Of a stretch of 64,000 nucleotides of DNA, positions 23,251 to 33,339 are shown in pieces. Under the pieces are notes generated by a model that searched no databases, was not told the origin of the DNA, and worked only from the letters and a program-made list of their open reading frames with translations. The stretch is from Amia ocellicauda (taxonomy: Eukaryota > Chordata > Actinopteri > Amiiformes > Amiidae): NCBI RefSeq assembly GCF_036373705.1, contig NC_089851.1, positions 60,249,850 through 60,313,849 of the forward strand, in the 5' to 3' direction. A program made the translations under genes and the position numbers. How positions within the stretch are numbered: position 1 is the first letter of the stretch; each line of letters opens with the position of its first letter.

Positions 23251-23385
23251 GAGTACCAAGTGAAATCTATTAAAGTATTGAAGTATCCCAATGTTTTAAG
23301 TTACACTTCATGTATACATGTGTTTGGAAGTTTATCCAAATATATTCTACCAGTATATTTAGAATGCAACATTTTTGCAGTCTAA
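22252..23385 (+). CDS. Tc1/mariner transposase, 377 codons, internally deleted and with foreign tail
   Basis: DDE transposase that would cut and paste the element. Residues 1-60 hold a paired-like helix-turn-helix (ERGIVVGARRAGLSISQSAQ), and a second DNA-binding segment runs to about 130. Catalytic residues are visible: D142 in WSDESRF, D233 in FQQDNAPCH and E270 in SPIEHLWD. D233 and E270 are separated by 36 residues, so this is DD36E, not the usual DD34E. Compared with the family, about 13 residues between QFAQA and WSDES are missing in frame, just before the first catalytic D. The natural end lies near GGQTPSEY (residue 335); about 42 further residues are read-through into flanking DNA because the 3' end is lost. 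No stop interrupts the frame. Probably inactive. Confidence 0.88.
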   Translation: MGKKGDLSHFERGIVVGARRAGLSISQSAQLLGFSRTTISKVYKEWCEKGKTSSMRQSCGRKCLVDARGQRRMGRLIQADRRATLTEITTRYNRGMQQTICEATTRTTLRRMGYNSRRPHRVPLISTTNRKKRLQFAQAWSDESRFLLRHSDVRVRIWRKRNENMDPSCLVTTVQAGGGGVMVWGMFSWHTLCPLVPIGHRLNATAYLSIVSDHVHPFMTTMYPSSDGYFQQDNAPCHKGRIISNWFLEHDNEFTVLNWPPQSPDLSPIEHLWDVVERELCALDVHPTNLHQLQDAILSIWANISKECFQHLVESMPRRIKAVLKAKGGQTPSEYQVKSIKVLKYPNVLSYTSCIHVFGSLSKYILPVYLECNIFAV

Positions 23386-24045
23386 TATATTCACAGTATA
23401 CAATACATGCAATATGAGATTGTTGTGTATTTAGCAGTATACTAAATGTATATTATAAGGAGACATATATGTATGCATTTTTATATATTTAGTATAAAAT
23501 ACATGTGTAGATGTTACAGTATATTTGCATATAATTATAGATATATTAAAAACAAGTTTACATATAATTCTGAATATACTTAAGTTATATTAAGCAATAT
23601 TTGTATTGTATAATATAGTGTATTTGACCATATTTCTGTATCAAGTGACATACTAAAACTGCAATTGATATTTAAAAGTATATTTTCACCATATATTATA
23701 AAATGGTATGCACATTTATAAAACATATTAATACATTAAAATACATTTCATATTACAGAATAATATATATTTTTAAATATTTTATTTTTGTAAGGGTATC
23801 TTCCATAAATGCAGTTTTACCAAACAAAGGAAAACCAGGAAAGGTTGGTGGAGGAGATTATGCAGTTTTGGCAGCCCATTCTGAAACCCACTGCAGAATA
23901 TATTCTGGCAGGAGGTCTGATTAAAATACTGGAAAATCTTCAATCAAAGTCAAGAAATGTGTCAAAAGGCTTCCAGTTTCCTTTCCTGCCATGAGAAGTA
24001 TGCTGATTTCAGAACCTCTATGAAGTAGATTCCTTATTTTTCAAA
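23250..24045. other. AT-rich intergenic DNA
   Basis: Rich in TATATTTA-like and 'agtata' words with no element recognised, apart from the exon-like frame described separately within it. Confidence 0.6.
23809..23994 (+). CDS. Hypothetical exon-like frame, 61 codons
   Basis: The frame reads MQFYQTKENQERLVEEIM and continues through FWQPILKPTAEYILAGG to a TGA. Its composition (charged, helix-friendly, few rare words) is unlike the AT-rich DNA around it. A possible acceptor (atgcag) lies at its start, and an AATAAA lies 98 bp after the stop at 24,092-24,097. This would fit a terminal exon or a retroposed fragment of an unknown gene. No family recognised. Confidence 0.3.
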   Translation: MQFYQTKENQERLVEEIMQFWQPILKPTAEYILAGGLIKILENLQSKSRNVSKGFQFPFLP

Positions 24046-24320
24046 AAATAAGTAATGGTTATTTTTTTCACTGTTTCCTCAATATATTAATAATAAACTG
24101 TTTTATTTTTTTCTGCAAAATAAGTAAAGTTTACTTATTTATTTCTGGTTCATGTTTTTTTTTTTTTTAAATAAGTAATGGTTATTTATTTTTATCTTTC
24201 TTGTTCATTACTTTTTCTGAGAATTCTGATTCTAGTAGTATGAAGAAATAAGTAATAGTTACTCATTCCTTATTTCTGTTTCCCTCTTTTTTTACAAAAT
24301 AAGTAATGGTTATTTCAAAA
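24046..24320. repeat. Degenerate repeat of AAATAAGTAATGGTTATTT units
   Basis: Four imperfect copies of an approximately 60-85-bp unit, each with an AAATAAGTAA-GTTATT core followed by a pyrimidine-rich stretch (for example 'ctgtttcctc', 'ctgtttccctc'). A related copy lies near 25,626-25,690. Origin unknown. Confidence 0.6.
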
Positions 24321-24514
24321 ATCCCTGTTTACAAATGTAAGGACTTATAGGACAACAGCATTACATACAGATAGATAACATACATTAGTTATTATGCTAA
24401 CAAGTGTCCATTATAAACAATCTATTAACAAATAATTGATTATGTTATTGTTATATGATTATTACAAATTATAAATATATTAGACATTTTTATTTAAACA
24501 TTTTTGCTATACTA

Positions 24515-24760
24515 TGTAGTTTGCATGTTCTCCCCGTGTCCACGTGGGTTTCCTCCCACCGTCCAAAGACATGTGGGTTAGGTTAATTGGCTGCTCTAAA
24601 TTGCCCTGTATGTGGGTGTGTCTGCGTGTGTGTGTTGCCCAGCGATGGACTGGGGTCCCGTCCTGGGTGTATTCCTGCCTTGTGCCCTTTGCCTGCCGGG
24701 ATCAGTGCTCGGCGACCTTCGCCAGGATAACTGGTTTCAAAAATGGATGGATAATAGCAG
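24515..24760 (+). repeat. Fish SINE/LINE-tail-like interspersed repeat
   Basis: Contains the signature string GCATGTTCTCCCCGTGTC, then GTGGGTTTCCTCCCACCGTC and CAAAGACATGTGGGTTAGG, and ends in AAAATGGATGGATAA. This is the body of a very abundant fish repeat. The tRNA-like head seen at 29,797 is missing here, so it is a 5'-truncated copy. The open frames across it are not genes. Confidence 0.75.
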
Positions 24761-25713
24761 CAATTAACTGGCATGGCAGTTAATGATAATAGATTGATAT
24801 TGGTGTGCAAATGTCATGTTATTATACCCTTTATTAAATATGTTATTAAATACCTTAAAACATATTATAGCAAAAAAGTTTAAAAATGTCTAATATATTT
24901 ATAATTTGTAAAATTAATCATATAAGATTGTTTATAATGGACACTTAAAATAAAGCATTACCATTATTCTTAATACATGGATACAAGATAATCAACAACA
25001 TGGGAGGGCTTGAGAATCTGCTATGGCTTTGTGCAAGGAAATTTGGCACTGAATAAATGTTGGCTACGGCAAACATGCGCTGCTGTACAGGCTGACAGAG
25101 ACACTGTGATGCATTTCTTCAATGAGTGATGCTTACTTAATCTTTATTTCCATTTCCCAGTTTAAGGACACTTATCTCTACAGCATTACTTCAGTAGTTC
25201 ACGCAGCCCCCTATAGAAGTCAGCGGAAGATGTAGTGATTGAAGTAATGGAGGTATCTTGGCCTGTACACACTTGGCAGAGGGAACGACAGCCTGGCCAT
25301 GGAACACCTACCCCCAGCTCCATCTTGAGATTAGCGAGAGGCAGCAGTGATGCAGCGCTATGGAGCCTACAGCGCAGGGAAGGGACTTAATGCATGGTAT
25401 CTCTGATGTAGTGCTTGTGTGTTTTTCAGGTCTTTTCTATAATGTGCTTTCTGTATTGTCATAAACCCCTGGCACTTTTTGTCACTGTTACTCTATATTG
25501 TTTTGCATTACATTCATAAAGAAAATAAAACGAAAAATCTCTAATAGTGTGTGTCTCACTGGTTGTGTTTGTTCATACATCGATAAAAAACGTTTGGAAA
25601 TACTATGAAAAGTAAAATGTAGATAACAAATAAGTAATCATAAGTTATTTCTGTGTCCTATTCTGTAAAAAATAAGAAATGATTAGGCCTACTTATTAAG
25701 TGGTCACTGAACA
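24761..25713. other. Intergenic DNA, no gene recognised
   Basis: AT-rich to about 24,990, then balanced composition to 25,560. An AATAAA occurs at about 25,525 after a stretch that could be an untranslated 3' end ('gtgtttttcag' acceptor-like near 25,430), but no convincing coding frame exists on either strand. Confidence 0.5.
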
Positions 25714-26068
25714 GTGTGCTCTCTGTCAAAAGCCAGCTTTTGGGCTCCTCTGCACAAGAGGGCTTTTGACCTCAGATGCTGTTGCCTGTGCAGCTGAAGG
25801 GAAATCAGACTGTCATCTGTGTGTTTTTCTATAAAACAAATGTGTATTATGCAAGTTTGTTGTGGTTGTTGAGGAGGAGGAGGAGGAGGACATGTAGTGT
25901 GTTGTTGAGGAGGAGAACTTTGTGAAGCCACTTGTTCAGTTGGCCCGTTGGTCTAGGAGTAGGATTCTCACTTAGTGTGCGAGAGGTCCTGTGTTCAACT
26001 CCTGAACGAGCCCTAGGGCATGAAGCCGCCTGGTTTCGTGACTGGTGACGATAGTCTTCTTGGGGTTG
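25714..26068 (+). repeat. Diverged, inverted single copy of the tRNA-Pro half-unit
   Basis: On the minus strand this reads, in array order, a tRNA-like sequence, TCC-rich tract, CAACAACACACTACATGTCC, another TCC/CAA tract, AACTTG, the CACACAGATGACAGTCTGAT segment and GTGCAGAGGAGCCCA. It matches the array half-unit module by module but is diverged and inverted. The ~270-bp spacer found between tRNA and TCC tract in the array is absent. It is either an old dispersed copy or close to the form that existed before the array gained the spacer. Confidence 0.82.
25942..26013 (+). pseudogene. tRNA-Pro-derived pseudogene, solitary copy
   Basis: 72 nt from GGCCCGTTGGTCTAGG to ACGAGCCC, clearly tRNA-Pro-related. 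The anticodon position reads AGT, the anticodon stem has an A-C mismatch and the T-stem has two mismatches (C49-A65 and U52-C62). A TTTT lies about 75 nt downstream. Not expected to make a working tRNA. Confidence 0.75.
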
Positions 26069-26695
26069 CTTTCCTCTACCTGCTTTTGCATTATTGTTCA
26101 TCTGCACTGTGAAGTGCTGTTAAATGAGTTTTGAAACATTTGGCTGAATCTGAGCAGATAACATAGCCCTAAACATTTCAGAATTCATCCTGCTGCTTTT
26201 GTCAAAAGTCAACCAGTTCTCTTGACAGCCATACATGCCCTTACCATAACACTACCTTCACAATGTTTCACAGATGAGGTGGTATGCTTCAGATCATGAG
26301 CAGTTCCTTCCCTTCTCCATACTCTTCTCTTCCCATCATTCTGGTACAAGTTGATCTTTGTCTCATCTGTACATAAGATGTTGTTCCAGAACTGTACAGG
26401 GTTCTTTAGATGTTTTTTGCCAAACTCTAATATGGTCTTCCCATTTCCTGTTTAAATACAGAGGGTTTACCACAAGATGTACTCTGGTGAAGTGTTCTCT
26501 TGATTGTCGACATTGACACAGATACGCCTACCTCCTGGAGGGTATTCTTGATCTGGCCAACTGTTGTGAAGGGGTTTTCCTCACCACGGAAAATATTCTG
26601 TCATCCACCACAGTTGTTTTCCGTGGTGTTCCTGGCCTTTTGGTGTTCCTGCGCTCACCAGTACGTTCTTATTAGTGGATTTGGCCTCACCTAAT
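26069..26695 (-). mobile_element. Tc1 transposon fragment, 5'/middle part, inverted
   Basis: Minus-strand translation gives decayed Tc1 transposase: TPKGQEHHGKQ (from a GRPRKTTVVDDR-type region), then FGKKHLKNPVQFWNNILCTD with the first catalytic D, INLYQNDGKRRVWRREGTAH, HTTSSVKHCEGSVMV, and ends just at FTVQMNN, where the second catalytic region should be. It has several stops and frame changes. The N-terminal helix-turn-helix and the 5' inverted repeat are missing. Confidence 0.8.
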
Positions 26696-26704
26696 GTTTT
26701 TGCT

Positions 26705-27569
26705 CTCTGATTGGTTTGTTTTGATATCTAAGGCAAAACACCCCAAGAACAAGCAGGATCTAAAGACAGCTGTAGTGCAGGCCTGGCATAGCATCACCAG
26801 GGAAGAAACCCAGCATCTGGTATTGTCTATGGGTTCCAGACTTCAGGCAGTCATTGACTGCAAAGGATTTGCAACTGATAGGGAGAAATTTTACTCCCTC
26901 AATAAACAGGCGGACAAGGAATACTCAGGACCCGATTTAACTGAAATAATACCAAAATAGTTTATTCAGCTACAACTAAGTGCTCTGGAGATGGTCAGTC
27001 AGCAAGACACATCTAAGGTTTTTCTAAAGAACATGCTATCATATACAAGATGACTCCCTTTGGTTGCTGGGCAACTGGATGATGTCAATGATGTACCCCA
27101 AACTTGATCACAGACTTCTCCTTTGTCTTCTGTTTTCTCTATAGCCTTGGATGAAAATGTTTTTCTAAAAATCAGCTACACAGAACTACTGCACCTGTCC
27201 TCTGCGGAGCAATACACAAAGCTTAAATTCATACATGGGCTACACAATCTTACTGCAACAATGGTGCAAATATATTTGGCATTCGGACAGGCCACTGTCC
27301 CGCATCACAACCAAGTATTGAAACTCACAATTTAATTAATGATTATGTTAGTTTGTCCAAATACTTTTGAGCCCCTAAAATTGGGGGGACCACATAAAAA
27401 TTGGTTTAATTCCTACACCATTCACCCGATTTGGATGTAACTACCCTCCAATTAAAGATGAAAGTCTACACTTAAAGCACATCTTGATTGTTTCCTTTCC
27501 AATCCATTGTGATGGTGTACAGAGCCAAATTGACAATTGGGTCTGTCCAAATATTTATGGACCGGACTG
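26705..27569 (+). mobile_element. Tc1 transposon fragment, 3' part with terminal repeat
   Basis: Plus-strand frame KHPKNKQDLKTAVVQAWHSI then TQHLVLSMGSRLQAVIDCKG is the C-terminus of the same Tc1 transposase type as the inverted piece next to it. After about 600 bp of 3' region it ends in ATTTATGGACCGGACTG followed by TA, a recognisable Tc1 terminal repeat. With the neighbouring piece it looks like one element whose 5'/middle part was inverted, or two fragments fused. Confidence 0.82.
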
Positions 27570-27575
27570 TATACC

Positions 27576-28039
27576 TGTAAAGAAGGACTGCCATGGCGGG
27601 GAACCCAGGTGCGGGGTGAGAGGTGGTCAGAAACAGGCTGTGGTCAATGCCGGCAAACCGTAATGTCCAGGGAAATCCACAAGTCCTGGTCGATAAGACA
27701 AGCAGGGGGTCAATGATCAGGCAAACAGGCTGGTATGGAGAATACGGGAATTGGTGGAGGAACACGTGGAGGTTGTAAACAATCAATAACAAAAGGATAC
27801 AAGACTTAGCAGTGAATTAAAGTCACAGAGGGGTTTATATGTGTAGCAGAGAGGAGCAGAGGACGGTGAAGGAGAGTGCTGGTCCAATGGGAGTTCGAGG
27901 ATGATAGAACAAGTGCACATGGTGCCGAGGAATGTTAAGTGGCTGATTGCTGGGGAATGTGAGGGTTTAGAATTCCGGTGATGCTGACCTCTGCAGGGGA
28001 GCTTGTGAATTGCGGGATGTGTGGGATACAACAGTGACA
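27576..28039 (-). mobile_element. Solo LTR of an LTR retrotransposon (fossil)
   Basis: A 464-bp segment that on the minus strand begins TGTCACTGTTGTATCC and ends CTTCTTTACA. It is flanked on both sides by the exact 5-bp direct repeat ATACC (27,571-27,575 and 28,040-28,044). It has a TATA-like CATATAAACCCC box in the middle. Size, TG...CA ends, 5-bp target duplication and TATA box fit a solo LTR, probably Gypsy-like; the family assignment is inference. No internal genes are present. It inserted right beside the end of the older Tc1 piece. The perfect target duplication suggests a fairly young insertion. Confidence 0.85.
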
Positions 28040-28044
28040 ATACC

Positions 28045-28180
28045 ACTTGTTATTGTGTGTTTGAGTTTACTTGCATGGATTGTCTATTCATGTCAATATT
28101 AAAATTCCAAAGCATAACATTTATTCACAACATGCTTTAGTGTTAAATGTTTGATATGGCAGCGCATATAAAGGTGTATA
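28045..28180. other. Short AT-rich spacer
   Basis: Nothing recognised between the solo LTR and the next Tc1 element. Confidence 0.6.
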
Positions 28181-29773
28181 CAGCTCTGGAAAAAATTAAG
28201 AGACCAGTGCACAATTATCAGTTTCTCTGGTTTTACTATTTATAGGTATATGTTTTGGTAAAATTAACATTTTTGTTTTATTCTATAAACTGCTGAAAAC
28301 ATTTTTCCCAAATTCCAAATAAAAATATTGTCATTTAGAGCATTTATTTGCAGAAATTTACAACTGGACAAAATTACAAAAAAGATGCAGTGTTGTCAGA
28401 CCTCAAATAATGCAAAGAAAATAAGTTCATATTAATTTTTAAACAACATAATACTAATGTTTTAACTTACAAAGAGTTCAGAAATTAATATTTGGTGATT
28501 TTCAATCACAGCATTCATGCGTCTTGGCATGCTCTCCACCAGTCTTTCACATCGCTGTTGGGTGACTTTATGCCACTCCTGGCGCACAAATTCAAGCAAC
28601 TCGCCTTTGATTGATGGCTTGTGACCATCCATCTTCCATCCATCACATTCCAGAGGTTTTCAATGGGGTTCAGGTCTGGAGATTGGGCTGGCCATAACAG
28701 GGTCTTGATCTGGTGGTCCTCCATCCACACCTTGATTGACCTGGCAGTGTGGCATGGAGCATTGTCCTGCTGGAAAAAACAATCCTCAGATTTGGGGAAC
28801 ACAGCAGAAGGATCAGAGCAGAAGGAAGCAAGTTTTCATTCAGGACAACCTTGTGCATGGCTTGATTCATGTGTCCTTCACAAAGACAAATCTTCCCGAT
28901 TCCAGCCTTGCTGAAGCACCCCCAGATTATCACTGATCCTTCACCAAATTCCACAGTGGGTGCGAGACACTGTGGCTTGTAGGCCTCTCCAGGTCTCCGT
29001 CTAACCATTAGATGACCAGGTGTTGGGCAAAGATGAAAATTTGACTCATCAGAGAAGATGAACTTACTCCAGTCCTCTACGGTCCAAACCTTATGGTCTT
29101 TTGCAAACCTCAGCCTGGCTCTTCTTTGCTTCTCGCTTTTTTCTAGCTTTGCAAGACTTCAGCTCTGCCCCTAGGAACCTGTTTCGAACCATCCTCGCAG
29201 TGCACTTCACCCCAGCTGTGGTTGCCATTCTTTTTGTAGGTCACTTGATGTCATCCTACGGTTGTTGAGTGACATTCCAATGAGTTGGCGGTCATCCCGG
29301 TCAGTGGAGAGTCGTTTTTGTCTTCTGCTGGTAGCTTTGTAGCTTTGTTGTCCCCAATGTCTGCTGCTTGACCTTGTTCTTATGAACCACCATCTTTGAC
29401 ATTTTAAGAATGGAAGCAATGCTCACTGTATCCCTCTGCCAGTAAAGCCAGAATTGAAACCTAATTTTCTCAAAACTTTCCTTTTCAACTCTTTTGGCAT
29501 GGTCAATAGTTATTTTCTGATTCCAATTACTTTTGAGGTTCTACTAGCACTGTTTTTGCCATCCAGCTGGTCCTAATGCAAGAGGATAGTGATATACTTT
29601 TCTTCCTTAAATATGATTTGGTTCAGGTGATCACCTAATTAGTACCTCATTGAGTAGAATGAGGTGTGTCTGTGTTGGAATTCAACAGACACTGGCATGG
29701 AATGACTGCCATACATGTCGAGATGCTGATTTAAGAAAAATGTGCAGTGGTCTCTTAATTCTTTCCAGAGCTG
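28181..29773 (-). mobile_element. Tc1 element with both ends, 1,593 bp
   Basis: Starts CAGCTCTGGAAAAAATTAAG and ends with its inverted counterpart TTAATTCTTTCCAGAGCTG, with TA on each side (28,179-28,180 and 29,774-29,775). This is the terminal repeat of a Tc1 family common in fish. The transposase lies on the minus strand and is broken, so the copy is non-autonomous but could in principle still be recognised by a transposase from elsewhere. Confidence 0.93.
28500..29500 (-). pseudogene. Broken Tc1 transposase (DD34E)
   Basis: Pieces in order on the minus strand: RLSTDRDDRQLIGMSLNNRR with SSDLQKEWQ (DNA-binding part, about 29,210-29,340), IFSDESNF with the first catalytic D (about 29,050), RRRPGEAYKPQCLAPTVEF and SVIIWGCFSKAGIGKICLCE, then FFQQDNAPCHTARSIKVWME and SPDLNPIENLWN with the second D and the E, 34 residues apart. 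The pieces fall in at least three frames, and the N-terminus and C-terminus are damaged. The intact family protein is about 340 residues. Confidence 0.9.
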
Positions 29774-29796
29774 TATAAAATAATGAGGACCTAGTA

Positions 29797-29985
29797 GGGC
29801 AGCATGGTGGCATGGTGGTTACCACTGCTGCCTCACCGGTACAGGGGTCTGGGGTTTGAGTCCTGGCTTGGGGGCTTGTCTGTGTGGAGTTCACATGATC
29901 TACCTCTGTCTGTGTGGGTTTCCTATGGGCACTTCAGTTACCAGTTCTGTGAGAAGAGTGCAAATCTAAACAAACAAGAAGGTTC
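29797..29985 (+). repeat. tRNA-headed SINE, fish type
   Basis: Begins GGGCAGCATGGTGGCATGG with an A-box-like TGGTGGCATGGTGG and a B-box-like GGTTTGAGTCC, followed by GTGTGGAGTTCACATG and GTGGGTTTCCTATGGGCACT. This is the head of the same abundant fish repeat whose body lies at 24,515. The 3' part is lost or too diverged. Confidence 0.7.
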
Positions 29986-30124
29986 TTGAGTTTCAACTTC
30001 ACTGCTGCAAACTGGTCTGTAATTCTGTGAGGCAAGAATGATAAAAAAATATCTGTAAGGACTTGTAAGGTATGCATATTCCATGTTTTTACTGGTAATG
30101 GATTTTATGTAATTACAGTCACTG

Positions 30125-30590
30125 ATTCCCTCAGCTGTGCTTGGGTGGCCTTCTTCTCCTCAGTCCTCATCCTCCTCAATCTCTCTGCAGAATTTGACAC
30201 TGTCGATCACTCCATCCTCCTCTCCTGCCTCGCTGACCTTGGAATCTCTGAACTGCTATCACCTGGTTCTACTCCTACCTCAGCGACGGGACCTACCAAG
30301 TGACATGGCGAGGTTCCTCATCCACCCCCCAACCTCTCCTCACAGGTGTAACCCAAGGCTCCATTCTGGGTCCCCTCTTGTCCTCTCTCTACACTCACTC
30401 CCTGGGCCCCCTCATTGCATCCCATGGTTTCTCTTACCATTTTTACACAGATGATGCCCAGATCTTCCTGTCTTTTCCCTCCTCCGACATTCTCATCCCC
30501 TCTTGCATCTCTTCCTGCTTGTCTGCTATCTCTGCCTGGATGCACTCACACCACCTCAAGCTCAACCTCTCCAAATCTTTTTTACATTCC
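30125..30590 (+). mobile_element. L2-like LINE fragment (reverse transcriptase)
   Basis: Translates to reverse-transcriptase pieces: LLNLSAEFDTVDHSILLSCL, then in another frame LLTGVTQGSILGPLLSSLYT, GFSYHFYTDDAQIFLSFPSS (the YxDD-type catalytic box, here YTDDAQ) and ISAWMHSHHLKLNLSKS. The order and wording match fish L2/CR1-clade elements. At least one frame change separates the first piece from the rest. Both ends of the element are missing. Confidence 0.85.
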
Positions 30591-30693
30591 GTTAATTCCT
30601 TTAGAAATCAGGATAAATTGGGTAAAACCAGAAAAGCATCTAATTAATTCTCATTCAGGAGTCAACATAAAAAACAGAAAAGAAACAGAAAAC

Positions 30694-30873
30694 CATCCTG
30701 AGGTTCTGTGACACCGAAGAAGGTTTCCTACTGTTCACAGAGAAAGGGGAGCAATTGCTTGCCCCAGTGGAGGACCTTCTACGGCAGATGGGATTGAAGA
30801 CTGTGGAGGAGATCGAACAGCTTCTCCCTGTAGTAGCAGACATAACTATCCAAAGTAAAAAAAAAATGCAATC
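30694..30873 (+). CDS. Exon-like open stretch of unknown product
   Basis: An open frame reads TILRFCDTEEGFLLFTEKGE, then LLAPVEDLLRQMGLKTVEEI and LLPVVADITIQSK. It has balanced codon use and amphipathic helix-like pattern, unlike the AT-rich sequence around it. There is no start codon; the right edge has a possible donor (CAAA/GTAAAA) directly before a run of ten A. It may be an exon or a retroposed gene piece. No family recognised. Confidence 0.35.
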
Positions 30874-31635
30874 AATCTATTGCAATTAGCAATGAGGAGT
30901 AGCATTTAGTGCTATTGTTTGGCTCCAAACCAGAAGCCTATTGGATGATGTGTTATTTTAAATAAGTATGTATAATATAAAAATAGTAACAGAGTGATTT
31001 GTTTTTTTGTATACACATATTTTACTGTTTTAGTTTTTAATTTACTTTTTTTTAATTAAGTTAATTACATGCAATTAAATGTGTGTGTATATATATGTTT
31101 CCAATTTTGTTTACTTTTTAACAAAATTAAAGTGTTCCGAAGCCCAACCCTGCAGCAACACCAGTCTATCACAAGGCAACTCTAATTATCTCTAATTAAG
31201 GACACAAGTCTAACACAGGGTAACTCTAATTCTAATGTTTGTTATATTTCTTTTTGATAATTTTCAAGATAAGAAAATGTACAAACAAATGATATATGCC
31301 AATATTCAGTAAATAATTATCCATTAAGTTTAATCTGAGGATTTTTACAGCTTTTCTTCTACCCCCAAAATTCCAACTCCTGTTACAACTTTGGTAGAAA
31401 CATAGTATACATACCAGCCAATTAATTCCCTATATTATCCTTCTCTAATAGCCTTAGATTATTTTCCTTAAACACCTTTTTCAAATCGTTTAACGTTTCG
31501 ATTATTTTCAAAAACTACTACTAGTAGCTTACTACTGTTAACAATAACTTACATGTACTTATAGTAACTTACATACTGTAGCATTGGGGGGGCATTTTAT
31601 TGGTTATTATGAATTATTATTTATTATTTTGTTTT

Positions 31636-31680
31636 GTAAGGATAAGGGTGTCTGCCAAGAGATAAATAATAATAATCAAT
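31636..31680 (+). repeat. Fish SINE 3'-tail fragment
   Basis: GTAAGGATAAGGGTGTCTGC then CAAGAGATAAATAATAATAAT resembles the common 3' tail (GGATAAGAGCGTCTGCCAAATGA with a short repeat) of tRNA-derived fish SINEs moved by L2-type LINEs. Only the tail is left. Confidence 0.5.
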
Positions 31681-32027
31681 CATTAATATAAAACATTATA
31701 CAGTTTATACAAAACATTAATACCGGCTCTTCAAAAAGTTTTACATTTATATTTATACATGTTATTTTGTATACTGGTAAGTTAGCCTTGATTGGTCTTT
31801 GTTCACATATTTTTCTTTTTAAGCTGTCAAAAGCAAAATATTCCATACCTCTGTTTTGGATAGCGTACAGTTGCTAATAATAATACAAACCATACATTTC
31901 ATTACAATAACACACACACATATATATTAAGGCTGTCAGTCCATTCAAATATTTGATCGGTTAATCAATGGGCAATTGCTGATTAATCGGGCACTTATTA
32001 AAATAAAAACAACGCTGTAACATGAAT

Positions 32028-32058
<31 letters not shown>

Positions 32059-33339
32059 AGGAATATATATTTAAAAAACACCAAATCATTATAATAAGCA
32101 AAATAAATTATAATTGCTACAGCAAATGGGTGCTCACAAATTATACTGTAAACTACACTGCTCTTGTAAGAAAAGCATTGCATGCAAATGAAACAGAAAA
32201 CCTTTCCTTGTCTTCAATATTTCCTTACAAATAGAGTTTGAATCCAAAGTTTAGTTTCCCATTAGCGGCTTTTGACCCTGTAGTTTGTGTGCTGATACTG
32301 TACACGTGATGTGATCTTTTGCATGATTTGCCTTTATAATTTAACTCTAGAAGTGCACGGCTGGTCAGTTTGACTGATTTCATTTGAATTACTATGTGTT
32401 CCTGAATACACTATGGATACCAATTCCTGACTTTTCCTAAATATATGTATTAAATATGCCTACAGCATTTTAGCTGCATAAACGCAAATAAAGTTTTTTA
32501 TTTGATCATTATTAAACTATAGTTTTGGCTCTTGTAGGTAGTTTGAAATGTCGGTGCTTCTAGTGTGTACTGTATACTAGCCAGTCATTATAATAGACAT
32601 TTTTAATTTGTTTAAATCTGCTTGATAAATGATCTTTTAAGAACTATACTGTGATGATTATATATATATATATATATACTGTGTCATTTATGTTGTTGTA
32701 ACTTACCATTACATATAGTGTGCCTTCCAGATGTATGCATACCCCTGATTCAATGTAACAAAAATAGTTTTAGCAAAGAAAAGAGAACAATGTTGTTTTT
32801 TGTTTGTTTTTGTTTTGTTTAAATACATGCACACATGAAACAATGTAGGACTATCAGTGTTAGATATCGCAAAAATATTAAAGTACAAGTTTTGAACAAA
32901 TATGCAAATATGTTTTTGCGAAGTACAGTACTGAAACTAGTATTGCTTTCATTAATTTCTGCAACAAATACTGAGTGTACACTTGCATAGATGTGAGTGA
33001 AGCCATCTTCTTTTTGCCAATGTACAGCATGGCAGAAGCTGCCATAACTAAATATTCCTATACATATTTACACTCTTGATCTTGCTTTTCTCTTTCAAAA
33101 CTCAAAACTTCACCATGTAGTCCCGCTCCCAAACACCCTTTATATAGCATGCAATTGCATCACGATTTAATCTGTATTCACCTGATTAAATCATGCAATT
33201 TCATGCATTCGGATTTCATGAAATCCAACAAAATTGAACACCTTCGGATTCCATGGAAATTTCATAGTGTATCGCAAAGCTCTTTACAAGAAAATATAGT
33301 TAATTAAATATTAAAACTACAATTAAGATAGACAATAAA

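Noticed and set aside
25200-25540. Host gene 3' end with AATAAA
   Set aside because: No coding frame supports it; an AATAAA and an acceptor-like word alone are not enough.
27472-28046. Minus-strand frames of 87 and 106 codons
   Set aside because: They fall mostly in the solo LTR and the end of the Tc1 remnant; LTR sequence does not code here.
30318-30545. Minus-strand frame over the L2 fragment
   Set aside because: Shadow of the reverse-transcriptase coding strand.
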